DNA from: DASXMR01 sp036495525
GTDB taxonomy: Bacteria; Actinomycetota; Actinomycetes; Streptosporangiales; Streptosporangiaceae
DNA length: 40,853 nucleotides
NCBI GenBank assembly: GCA_036495525.1
Contig: DASXMR010000133.1
Coordinates: 1 to 40,853 of the forward strand
Reading direction: 5' to 3'
The notes beneath the pieces were generated by a model. The model saw only the letters and a program-made list of their open reading frames with translations. It was not told the origin of the DNA and made no database searches. This document shows, one piece after another, positions 8,065 through 16,500 of this stretch. Each line of letters starts with the position of its first letter. Position 1 is the first letter of the stretch. The position numbers were made by a program, and so were the translations under genes.

Positions 8065-8144
8065 CGACTCGCTGGCGATGCCGGCTGGTGCCGGACCGAG
8101 CAGCGGCGGGAGGGCTCACGACTCGGTGGCGATGCCGGCTGGTG
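8065..8144. repeat. Imperfect 26-bp direct repeat
   Basis: cgactcgctggcgatgccgg plus ctggtg at 8065-8090 recurs at 8119-8144 with a single mismatch, at a 54-bp spacing. It lies in the 170-bp spacer between the phosphopantetheinyl transferase and the acetyltransferase. The surrounding bases are rich in further ggctggtg-like echoes. Confidence 0.85.
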
Positions 8145-8204
8145 GCGGTGCCAGCCAGTGGCGGGCCGCGCAGCGGCCGCGAGGAACACGACAGACTAGG
8201 AGCC

Positions 8205-8975
8205 ATGACGCAGCGGCTCGACGACCTCGAACCCCAGACAGCCAGCGCCCGCGAATTCTGGCTCGGCTACGGGTGCTCGGACCGGCGCGACGACGTGATC
8301 ACCGCCTATCGCAGCGGACTCGCCGATTCGCAGCTCAATGGCGTGCTGCGGGTCCGCGGCACCGTGGACCAGGCGATCGCGGCGGCGGCACAGTCGCTCG
8401 GCGACCTGCCGTCGATGTGGTGGGCCGGGCCGGACAGCGACCCAGGGCTGGCGGCTGCGCTGATGGCCCGCGGGGCGGTCGAGCTCGAGCGCGATCCGAT
8501 CATGGCGATCCGGCTGGACGAGGTGCCCATGGCCGACGGCCAGCGAGGTCTGATCATCGACGAGGTGGCCAGCGACGACGGGCTCGCCGAGTGGGTGCGC
8601 GGGTACGCGCCGTCGTTCGGCTTCCCGCCGGAGCTGGTTCCCGCGCTGGTGGCCATGGAGGCTGCCAGGCCCGACCCGCCGGGCAGCCTGGTCAGGCTCA
8701 CAGCCCGGATCGACGGGAAGCTGGCTGGCACCGGCGCGCTGCTCGACCGGCACGGCGTGGCCGGCGTCTACGTCGTCACCACGCCAGCTGAGTTCCGCCG
8801 CCGCGGCATCGCCACTGCGCTGACCGCCGCTGCGCTGGCGATCGGCCGCGAGCGTGGCCGCACGATCGGCACGCTGCAGGCGACCCCTGAAGGCGAGCCG
8901 GTCTACCAGCGGATGGGCTTCACCACCGTGGCGGAGTACCGCTTCCTCCGCTTTCCGTCCGGCGCCGCCGGCTAA
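8205..8975 (+). CDS. GNAT-family N-acetyltransferase
   Basis: A 256-residue protein whose C-terminal half is a GNAT domain: VAGVYVVTTPAEFRRRGIAT contains the acetyl-CoA pyrophosphate loop (RRRGIA), followed by the helix ALTAAALAIGRERG and the C-terminal PVYQRMGFTTVAEYRFLRFP. The N-terminal ~120 residues look like a second, degenerate GNAT-like domain, a two-domain layout common in actinobacteria. Substrate unknown. ATG 8205 has AGGAG 4-7 bases upstream; the frame extends back to 7974 but that part overlaps the previous gene and lacks a ribosome binding site. The frame change and 170-bp spacer suggest its own promoter. Confidence 0.88.
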   Translation: MTQRLDDLEPQTASAREFWLGYGCSDRRDDVITAYRSGLADSQLNGVLRVRGTVDQAIAAAAQSLGDLPSMWWAGPDSDPGLAAALMARGAVELERDPIMAIRLDEVPMADGQRGLIIDEVASDDGLAEWVRGYAPSFGFPPELVPALVAMEAARPDPPGSLVRLTARIDGKLAGTGALLDRHGVAGVYVVTTPAEFRRRGIATALTAAALAIGRERGRTIGTLQATPEGEPVYQRMGFTTVAEYRFLRFPSGAAG

Positions 8976-9059
8976 GCGCCGCTGCCGCCGAGAGCCAACG
9001 GCCGGACGACGGACGCCACGAGTCAGCCACTGCCGCTGCGGCATGGCAGGACGGCTGCC

Positions 9060-9827
9060 TCAGGCGGTCAGCGGGAGAGCCGGGGTGCGGCCGGCTGCCC
9101 TGGCGCGGGCCAGGGCCAGCGGTGACTGGCCGGACAGCCGACCGCACTCCCTGGTCAGGTGCGCCTGATCGGCGTAGCCGGCATCCGCGGCGAGGCCGGC
9201 CAGGTCCGGCGCTGATCCCGCCTCGATGGCCGCGTCGAGACCGCTGAGGAACCGGCGGAACCGCAGCACCCGGATCAGCGCGCGCGGCCCGAGCCCGGCG
9301 GCGTCGTCCAGCCGCCGGCGCAGCTGCCGGTCGCTGATGCCCAATGCGGCCGCGACCGGGCCGGCGCCTGCCCGCTCCGCGCCCAGCAGCCGCGCGGCGT
9401 GCAGCGCGAGCCGGTCAGGCGGCCGGCTCGCGACTGCGTCGCCAGCGAAGGCCATCAGCTCGCGCAGGGCCAGGTCCGGCGGCAGCGAGCCGCGCAGCCG
9501 CCCCGCCAGCGCCGGGCTCAGATCTGCGGCGTCGACCCGCAGGTCCTGCAGCTCGGTCAGCGGAAGGCCGAGCGCGCTGCCGCCGGCCCCCGGCCGGAAC
9601 CGCAGGGCGACGAGCACTGTCCCGGCGGGCAGCGGCGCCGGCGCCGGGCCGGTATCGGGCCCAGCGACGAACGCGCCCTTGCCGCGCTGCCAGATCAGGT
9701 CGCTGCACGCGTCCGGCAGCACCATCGCCTGACCGTCGACCGGCTCGACACTGGACCACACGCAGGCCAGCACCGGGCGCAGCGCCTGCGGCGGCGCCCA
9801 CTCGCGGTAGCCAGGCCTTATGTCCAC
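9060..9827 (-). CDS. AraC-family transcriptional regulator
   Basis: A 255-residue protein. The C-terminal ~100 residues form a double helix-turn-helix: AAALGISDRQLRRRLDDAAG is the first and LAADAGYADQAHLTRECGRL the second, followed by SGQSPLALARARA. The N-terminal part (REWAPPQALRPVLACVWSSV, then LPDACSDLIW) resembles the effector domain of DUF6597-type AraC regulators. GTG 9827 is chosen: the frame extends upstream to 10328, but that portion runs antisense through the neighbouring gene. GGCGG just upstream may serve as a weak ribosome binding site. It diverges from the alpha/alpha-barrel gene at 9913 with an 85-bp spacer, and may regulate it. Confidence 0.87.
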   Translation of the reverse strand: MDIRPGYREWAPPQALRPVLACVWSSVEPVDGQAMVLPDACSDLIWQRGKGAFVAGPDTGPAPAPLPAGTVLVALRFRPGAGGSALGLPLTELQDLRVDAADLSPALAGRLRGSLPPDLALRELMAFAGDAVASRPPDRLALHAARLLGAERAGAGPVAAALGISDRQLRRRLDDAAGLGPRALIRVLRFRRFLSGLDAAIEAGSAPDLAGLAADAGYADQAHLTRECGRLSGQSPLALARARAAGRTPALPLTA

Positions 9828-9912
9828 CCGCCAAGTCTGACATGCGGGCCGGACAGTCTCGATGTCCGTTTCGTTCAATACCCAGGGCGCGGAGCTCTGC
9901 AAGCTGGCAGTC

Positions 9913-10776
9913 ATGAGCAAACCAGACATGGCAGCGGCAGAGCATTTCATGGCGGCGGACGGCCGGATCGTCGACCGCCGCAGGTTCGACCGGTTGTTCG
10001 CCGACGGCTCAGCAGTGCCGGTGCGCGACGCCGTCGCCGCATACCGGAACACCGACGGCGGGTTCGGCCACGCGCTGGAGCCCGACTGCCGGGCACCTGG
10101 CAGCCAGCCGGCCGCTACCGAGATGGCGCTGCGCATCATGGACGAGGCCAGCGCCTGGGACGATGACCTGGTCGGCGGGGCACTGGACTGGCTGCAGTCG
10201 ATCGCGCCCGCCGAAGGCGGATCGACCTTCGTCGAGCCGACGATCGACGGCTGGCCGCACGCGCCGTGGTGGGCACCGGAGGACGGCCGCCCTGCCTCGC
10301 TGATCTCGACCGGGATGATCGCCGGCACGCTGCACGCCAGGAAGGTCAGTCACCCGTGGCTGGACCGCGCCACCGAGCTGATGTGGTCGCGCATCGACGA
10401 CCTGGCCGACCCAGGCCCGTACGGCATGCGCGGCGTGCTCGGCTTCCTTGACCACGTGCCGGACCGGGAGCGAGCCGGCCAGGCCGTGGCCAGGATCGCC
10501 CCGGCGCTCAGCAAGATCGTGACGCTCGACCCGGACGCCGGCGGCGAGGTGCACTCGCCGCTGGATTTCGCCCCGCTGCCGGACTCGGCGGCCCGGACGC
10601 TGTTCAGCGCGGAGGTCATCGAGGCTCACCTGGACCATCTCGTCGCCGGGCAGCATCCCGACGGCGGCTGGACCTTCAACTGGCTTTCCTGGTCACCGGC
10701 CGCAGATGCGGGCTGGCGCGGGTTCCTGACCGTCGACGCGCTGTGCACGCTGCGCGCCAACGGCCGGATCGGCTGA
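9913..10776 (+). CDS. Prenyltransferase/cyclase-like alpha/alpha-barrel protein
   Basis: A 287-residue protein. Two QW-like motifs that mark alpha/alpha-toroid repeats of squalene cyclases and protein prenyltransferases are visible: YRNTDGGFGHALEPD near residue 50 and AGQHPDGGWTFNWLSWSP near residue 258. A signal peptide and membrane helices are absent, so it should be cytoplasmic. It lacks an obvious DxDD cyclase motif, so catalytic function is uncertain; members are usually annotated only as prenyltransferase-fold hypothetical proteins. ATG 9913 (MSKPDMAAAEHFM) is chosen over the upstream 9862 ATG because the protein core begins here. It diverges from the AraC gene. Confidence 0.72.
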   Translation: MSKPDMAAAEHFMAADGRIVDRRRFDRLFADGSAVPVRDAVAAYRNTDGGFGHALEPDCRAPGSQPAATEMALRIMDEASAWDDDLVGGALDWLQSIAPAEGGSTFVEPTIDGWPHAPWWAPEDGRPASLISTGMIAGTLHARKVSHPWLDRATELMWSRIDDLADPGPYGMRGVLGFLDHVPDRERAGQAVARIAPALSKIVTLDPDAGGEVHSPLDFAPLPDSAARTLFSAEVIEAHLDHLVAGQHPDGGWTFNWLSWSPAADAGWRGFLTVDALCTLRANGRIG

Positions 10777-11294
10777 ACCTGGCCGCAGTGCTCACCCCGA
10801 CTCCCGGCCCGGCCGCCTGCACCGCCCGGCGGCCCAGCGCGGGTGCCGGCGTGTCCCAGCCGAGGGCTGCCCGGGTGCTGGCTGCGCCGCACGGTGAATT
10901 GGCCGATCTTTTAGCAGTATTTACCTAAAGGGCCGTTACCTAGTGCCACCCCGTTTCGGCATTGGCTGGCGCCGTTGATGCTGATTGATTGTGTCGATCT
11001 TGCAACGGGTTTAGTGTCTGCTGCGGAAACTGGCGAGCGGGAGTGCCGCCGTCCGGGGATGCACGTCTGTGCTGGAAATAGGTCTTCGCCATCCCCTTAG
11101 CGACAGTGACCGCGGTCACCGCCAGGGAGGGCCGGTCGGCCCGCGAAAAACTGCGAAGAACCTGAAGTCAGGCGATTTAGCTGGTGCCCAGTCATGCCCG
11201 TTCAATTCGCTGTACCTGGCGTACTGCCCGTTCCGCGTCCGGAGCCGGGCAAAGGCCAGCCGTCGTTGCGGCGATGAGGAAGGAAAGGCACTTT
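10777..11294. other. 518-bp gene-free leader upstream of the secreted protein gene
   Basis: No convincing gene is present. A GC hairpin, ggccgcc (10811-10817) and ggcggcc (10828-10834), may end the preceding transcript. About 10900-11010 is conspicuously A/T-richer, as expected of a promoter region. ccgttg and caacgg could pair around a 26-nt loop near 10971-11015. A perfect 14-bp palindrome lies at 11106-11119. GAGGAAGGAAAGG at 11276-11288 provides the ribosome binding site for ATG 11295. I looked for a riboswitch and did not recognise one. Confidence 0.5.
11106..11119. promoter_or_regulatory. Perfect 14-bp palindrome, possible operator
   Basis: gtgaccgcggtcac is a perfect dyad 175 bases before the start of the secreted protein gene. 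It would suit a homodimeric regulator; the binding protein is unknown. Palindromes of this length are expected occasionally by chance in GC-rich DNA. Confidence 0.35.
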
Positions 11295-13418
11295 ATGAGA
11301 TCCAAGTACTACAAGATCGCGGCGGTGCTGTCGCTGCTGACCCTGCCGGCGATGCTCCTGGTCGCGGGCGGGATGTCGGCCGCGTCAGAGCCGCACGGCA
11401 GCGCCGCGAGCACTGTCAGCTCGAGGAGCCTGGGGACGTTCAAGCCAACCTTTACCGGCTCGGCCGCGACCGGGTGCGCGGGCTGCCATCTGCTCACCGG
11501 CCCGTTCCGCACCCCGTCCACGGCACACCTGACCGCCAGGCAGACGCTGACCGGGACGGCTAACGCGCGGCGCATGCCGAAGGCGATGCCGATGCTGCGG
11601 CCGCAGATCCCCGCGGCCGGCCAGAGCGCGGCCGGCGCCGTCCGGATCCCCACGGTGCAGTGCCAGCCGATGCGGCCAGGCTGCGACAACATCAGCGCGC
11701 TCGCTGGCGGTTCGGCGAGCGTCGACGGCATCAACGCGGTCGACAGCGCCAGGCACACCGCCAACACCTTCAAGAACGTCGAGCCGCCTGACCAAGGGCT
11801 GTGCGCCGGTAACGGATCGGTGGTCGAGACCAACAACCTCGGCGAGATCCTGATCTTCAACAAGTCGCTGAAGCGGATCTCCCCGGTCATCTCGCTGGAC
11901 CGGATCATGGGGCTCACCAGGCGGCACTGGAGCAGCGGCGGAGACCCCTCATGCCTCTGGGACCCTGACAACGGCGGGCACTGGTTCTTCACCCAGATCG
12001 TCTCGGCCAGCCCGGAGTCCAAGGGCGGCGCGTTCAACGGTTGCTTCGCCGCCGTTGCCAACACCTGCTTCGAGGGCATCTCGGTGACCAAGGGCTCGAG
12101 CCCGTTCGGCCCGTATAACACTTACTTCCTGAACGCGAACTACAACCCGAAGGAGCCCGGCTCTCCCTCGCTGCTGAATGACTTCGCGAAGATCTCGGCC
12201 ACCGGGGACGCGTTCCTGCTGTTCTACGACGAATTCCCGCTGGATGGCAGCAATCCCGGCCTGGGCGGCGGCTTCTTCAACGGCGCGCAGCAGTTCGCAT
12301 TCAACAAGGCTGCGCTGGAAAAGGGACGGCCAGTCGCCAGGGTGACCGTGGCCAGGGAGAACATGGGCCTGCTGAAAACGCCGAATGGCACCTGCTTCAG
12401 CGACAACCGGTTCTTCCTGCCTGGCATATCCTGCTGGTTCTCGGTCATTCCCGCGGTGCCGCCGGGCGGCCAGTTCGACAACAGTCACGGCGGCTCCGGG
12501 TTCATGCTGGCCACGCTCGATTTCTACGCCCTGGGCGGCAACCAGCTGGCGGTCTTCGACTGGACCGGCCTGAGGGGCCTGAACAGCGCAGGCTGCTCGG
12601 CGTGCTCCGGCATCCGGTTCGGCGGCCAGCTGTTCTCCGGCGTCAATCGCTACTACAACCCTGGCAACACCCCGTCAGGGATCCTCGCGCCGCAGAAGGC
12701 CGGGCACATCCCGCTGGGCAACCACTGCCGCCAGGCCATGCTCAGCAAGATCCTCCGTTGCCCCCAGGCTGGCATCGCCACCAACGGCGACAACGTCACC
12801 CAGGCGTCGCAGGGCAACGGGCAACTGTGGGCCGCGGTGAATACCGCGCTCGTGCAGGTGTACTCGTCCACCATTCAGGAGCAGCACATGGGCGCCGCTT
12901 ACTGGGTGGTCGGCACCCGCGGCTTCGACCAGACCGGGCGCTTCAGCCTGACCAGCCAGAACTACGTCTCGGCGACGCACGAGGACCTGGAATTCCCGGC
13001 CTTCGCCGCCGGTGCCAGGAACGGCCGGGCCATCCTGTCCTTCACGCTGAATGGCAACGGCGGGCTCGCCGGAGCCGACAACGGGGGCTTCTTCCCCAGC
13101 TCAGCCTTCGGCCGGCTGACCAGCAGGTCGGGCGGGCTGCTGCAGTCCACCATCAACATCGCCGCGCTGGGCCAGGCGCCGCAGGACGGCTTCACCCAGT
13201 ACCAGAACTATCCGAGCGCGACCTTCGCGTTCCGGCCGCGCTGGGGCGATTACGGCGGCGCGATCCTCATGGGCGGAAAGGCGTACTTCGCCAGTGAGTT
13301 CATCCAGCACAAGAACTGCTCAGCGCCGCAGTTCAAGCCGTTCGCGATCGGTACCTGCGGCGGGACCAGGAACGGCATGGCGAACTGGGGGACGTCGGTC
13401 AACTCCGTCACCCCGTAG
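11295..13418 (+). CDS. Large secreted Cys-rich protein with one CxxCH motif
   Basis: A 707-residue exported protein of no family I can name. Residues 1-30 form a signal peptide (MRSKYYKIAA, then VLSLLTLPAMLLVAGGMSAA). ATGCAGCHLLTGPF places a canonical heme-c CxxCH at C61-H65 (codons from 11475). From about residue 150 the pattern EPPDQGLCAGNG, LGEILIFNKS, DPDNGGHWFFTQI and LLNDFAKISATGDAFLLFYD resembles secreted repeat or propeller-like proteins with a PPD-x-G-x-x-x-GN start. I count 16 cysteines, suggesting disulfides. ATG 11295 has a purine-rich ribosome binding site (gaggaaggaaagg) and directly begins the signal peptide. It is monocistronic and faces glnE, with a hairpin between. Confidence 0.8.
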   Translation: MRSKYYKIAAVLSLLTLPAMLLVAGGMSAASEPHGSAASTVSSRSLGTFKPTFTGSAATGCAGCHLLTGPFRTPSTAHLTARQTLTGTANARRMPKAMPMLRPQIPAAGQSAAGAVRIPTVQCQPMRPGCDNISALAGGSASVDGINAVDSARHTANTFKNVEPPDQGLCAGNGSVVETNNLGEILIFNKSLKRISPVISLDRIMGLTRRHWSSGGDPSCLWDPDNGGHWFFTQIVSASPESKGGAFNGCFAAVANTCFEGISVTKGSSPFGPYNTYFLNANYNPKEPGSPSLLNDFAKISATGDAFLLFYDEFPLDGSNPGLGGGFFNGAQQFAFNKAALEKGRPVARVTVARENMGLLKTPNGTCFSDNRFFLPGISCWFSVIPAVPPGGQFDNSHGGSGFMLATLDFYALGGNQLAVFDWTGLRGLNSAGCSACSGIRFGGQLFSGVNRYYNPGNTPSGILAPQKAGHIPLGNHCRQAMLSKILRCPQAGIATNGDNVTQASQGNGQLWAAVNTALVQVYSSTIQEQHMGAAYWVVGTRGFDQTGRFSLTSQNYVSATHEDLEFPAFAAGARNGRAILSFTLNGNGGLAGADNGGFFPSSAFGRLTSRSGGLLQSTINIAALGQAPQDGFTQYQNYPSATFAFRPRWGDYGGAILMGGKAYFASEFIQHKNCSAPQFKPFAIGTCGGTRNGMANWGTSVNSVTP

Positions 13419-13437
13419 CACAATCAGCGACCGCTAG

Positions 13438-13478
13438 CGGATGCCGCGCCTCGCAGGCCATGCGGGGTGCGGCATCCG
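13438..13478. terminator. Hairpin terminator after secreted protein gene
   Basis: A perfect 10-bp stem, cggatgccgc (13438-13447) with gcggcatccg (13469-13478), around a 21-nt loop, starts 20 bases after the stop. No T-run follows. It probably separates two convergent transcripts. Confidence 0.65.
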
Positions 13479-13515
13479 GCGTCCGCGGGCATCCCTGGTC
13501 CGGCAGTGGTCACGG

Positions 13516-13563
13516 CCGGTTCAGCCGTAGACCGGTTCAGCCGTAGACCGGTTCAGCCGTAGA
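13516..13563. repeat. Nearly three tandem copies of a 16-bp unit over the glnE stop
   Basis: The unit gttcagccgtagaccg repeats at 13519-13534, 13535-13550 and partly 13551-13563. The last copy contains the glnE stop (TGA, 13553-13555) and final codons; each upstream copy therefore repeats the stop region. Sixteen is not a multiple of three, so the copies shift frame. Confidence 0.95.
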
Positions 13564-16500
13564 AGAGGCGTTCCATCACGGCCCGGGCACGCCGGGCGGC
13601 CCGGCGGTAGTCCTGAGCCAGCTCCTGCGCCGAGCCGGGCGGGTAGCCGAGCAGCCTGGCCACCCCGGCCAGGTCAGCGGGGCCGGCGGGCACCGTGTCC
13701 GACGGCCTGCCCCGCACCAGCATGGAAGCATCCCTGATCGACGTCGCCAGCAGCCACGCCTCGCGCAGCACCCCGGCGTCCGGGGCGCTGACCAGCCCGG
13801 CCTCGGCAGCGGCTGCCAGCGCCGCGAGCGTCCTGGTGGTGCGCAGGGCGGGCACCGCGTGCCCGTGCTGCAGCTGGAGCAGCTGCACCACCCACTCCAC
13901 ATCCGAGAGCCCGCCAGGGCCGAGCTTCAGGTGCAGCGCGGGCTCGGCGCCGCGCGGCATGCGCTCAGCCTCCATCCGCGCCTTGATCCGCCTGATTTCC
14001 CGAACGAAGGGCTGCGCGAGACCGCCGTCCGGATAGCGGATCTCGTCGGCAAGCGCGGCAAAGGCGGCGCCGAGCCCGCTGTCGCCGGCCACCGGCTCGG
14101 CCCGCAGCAGCGCCTGGGCTTCCCAGGCCACCGACCAGCGCTGGTAGTACGCGCGGTAGGAGGCGAGCGTGCGCACCAGCGGGCCCTGCCGGCCCTCAGG
14201 GCGCAGCCCAGCATCGGCGATCAGGACCGGGTCTGGCCCCGGGGCCGCCAGCAGCGCGCGCATCTGCTCGGCCACCGCGTGCGCCGCCCTGGCGGCAGTC
14301 TCCTCGTCGGCGCCGGGCAGCGGGTCGTGCACGTAGAGCACGTCGGCGTCGCTGGCGTAGCCCATCTCGTGCCCGCCGAACCTGCCCATCGCCACCACGC
14401 CGAGTCTGGTCGGCAGCGGTCCGGTCAGCCGCTCGGAGTTCCCGGTGGCCGTCTGCAGCGCCGCGCCGACGGTCACCGCGGCGATCTGAGACAGCGCGTC
14501 GGCCCGCTCGGTCCCGCCGAGCATGCCGAGCACGTCGGCAGCGGCCGTGCGTAGCAGCTCACGCCGCCGCAGCGCGCGCACCGGGCCGAGGTCAGCGGCA
14601 TGCGCCTGCCCGGCCTCGTCGGCGGCGCGGCCGACGGCGGCGCTGGCCTCGTCCTCCAGTTCTGCGGCGAGGCGCGGGGCAAGCTGCGCGTCGTCGGCGA
14701 GCATCGCGACGGCCTCGGGCGCCCGCATCAGCAGCCCGGTGGCGTACCTGCTTGAGGCGAGCAGCCTGGCCATCCGCTGGGCCACCCGCATGTCGTCGCG
14801 GAGCAGCCGCAGGTACCAGGGCGAATCACCGAGGGCTTCGCTGACCTGGCGGAAGGCGAGCAGCCCCGCGTCTGGCTCCGGCGCGTCGGCGAACCAGCCG
14901 AGCATCACCGGCAGCAGCGTGCGCTGGATCGCCGCCTTCCTTGTCATCCCGGCGGTGAGCGCCTCCAGGTGGCGCAGCGCGCCTGCCGGGTCGGCATAGC
15001 CGAGCGCCTCCAGCCGTTCCCTGGCAGCCTCGGCGGTGAGCCGGGCCGCTTCGCCTGGCAGCCGGGCGACGGCCTCGAGCAGCGGCCGGTAGAACAGCTT
15101 CTCGTGCAGCAGCCGGGCCTGCGCCGCGTGCAGCCGCCACTGCGCGGTGAGCCATTCCGCCGGGTCGGCCGACTCCGGTCCGGCGGGCTCGGGTCCAGCT
15201 GGCTCGCGGCGGGCTGGCTCGCGGGGCGGCTCGCCAGGCGCCGCTCCTGCGCCGCTCGTAGCCAGGGCGCTGTGCAGCGTCGCGGGGGCGGTCCCGGTTC
15301 CGTCGGCATGCAGGCCGGCCGCAGCCGCGCTGCCTGCCGCCACGCTGGCTCCGTAGGCGCCAGTTGCAGCGCGGCTCGTTCTGCCGGCGGGAGCATTGCC
15401 GGCGGGTGCATTGCCGGTGCCTGCTGGGGCGCTGCCCGTTCCGCCGGTGCCGTCGCCGAGCCGCATCCGCCGCAGCGCGCGGCCGGTGCGCCGCAGCACG
15501 GCCGGGTCATCAGGCAGGGTGTGCGTCCGGCGCAGCTGGCGAAGCTGCAGCAGGTGCTCGGCAGCGCGCAGGAACCGGTAAGCGGCGCCCAGCCCAGCCG
15601 CGTCCGGCCGGCCCACGTAGCCGCCCGCCGCTAGCGCCGACAGGGCGGGCAGCGTGCCCGCCGCGCGCAGCGTGTCGTCTGTCCGGCCGTGCACGAGCTG
15701 CAGTAGCTGCACGGCGAACTCGATGTCGCGCAGCCCGCCCGGCCCGAGCTTCAGTTCGCGTCCCGCCGTCGCTGCTGGCAGGCTCCTGACCACCCGGCGG
15801 CGCATCGCCTGCACGTCGGCGACAAAGCCCTCGCGCTGCGACGACTGCCAGACCAGCGGCGCGACGGCGGCCAGGTACTGCTCGCCGAGAGCCAGGTCGC
15901 CGGCGGCCGGCCTGGCCTTCAGCAGCGCCTGGAACTCCCACGTCTTGGCCCAGCGCTGGTAGTAGGCCAGGTGGCTGTTCAGCGTCCGGACCAGGGGGCC
16001 GCTGCGGCCTTCCGGCCGCAGGTTGGCATCTACCGGGAACAGCGCGCCCTCCGGCGTGCTCTGCGAGCAGACGCCGATCAGCCCGGCCGCCAGCCTGGAG
16101 GCGGTCCGCAGGGCGGCCGCCTCGTCCGCGCCGTTTCCCTTGCCGCTGTGCCCTGGCTCGGCCACGAAGATCACGTCAACGTCGCTGGCATAGTTCAGCT
16201 CGCGGGCGCCGCACTTGCCCATCGCGATCACGGCCAGCCGGCACGGTGCGGCTTCGGCGGGCAGCGCCGCCCTGGCGATCGCCAGCGCGGCTTCCAGCGC
16301 TGCCGCGGCCAGGTCAGCCAGCTCGGCCATGACGTCATCGAGCTGCTGCGCCCCGGTCAGGTCCCGGCCCGCCAGGTGCAGCAGCTGCCGCCGGTAGGCG
16401 ACGCGCAGCGCGGTGGCCGGGTCCGGTCCGGCAGGCCCGGATGGCTCTGGTGGCTGGGCTGGCTGGACTGGCTCGGCTGGGGTGGCGGGCGGCTCTGGAT

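Noticed and set aside
10777..11294. Riboswitch (for example a c-di-AMP type) upstream of a secreted protein gene
   Set aside because: I could not match the conserved core of any riboswitch class I know; only weak stems were found.
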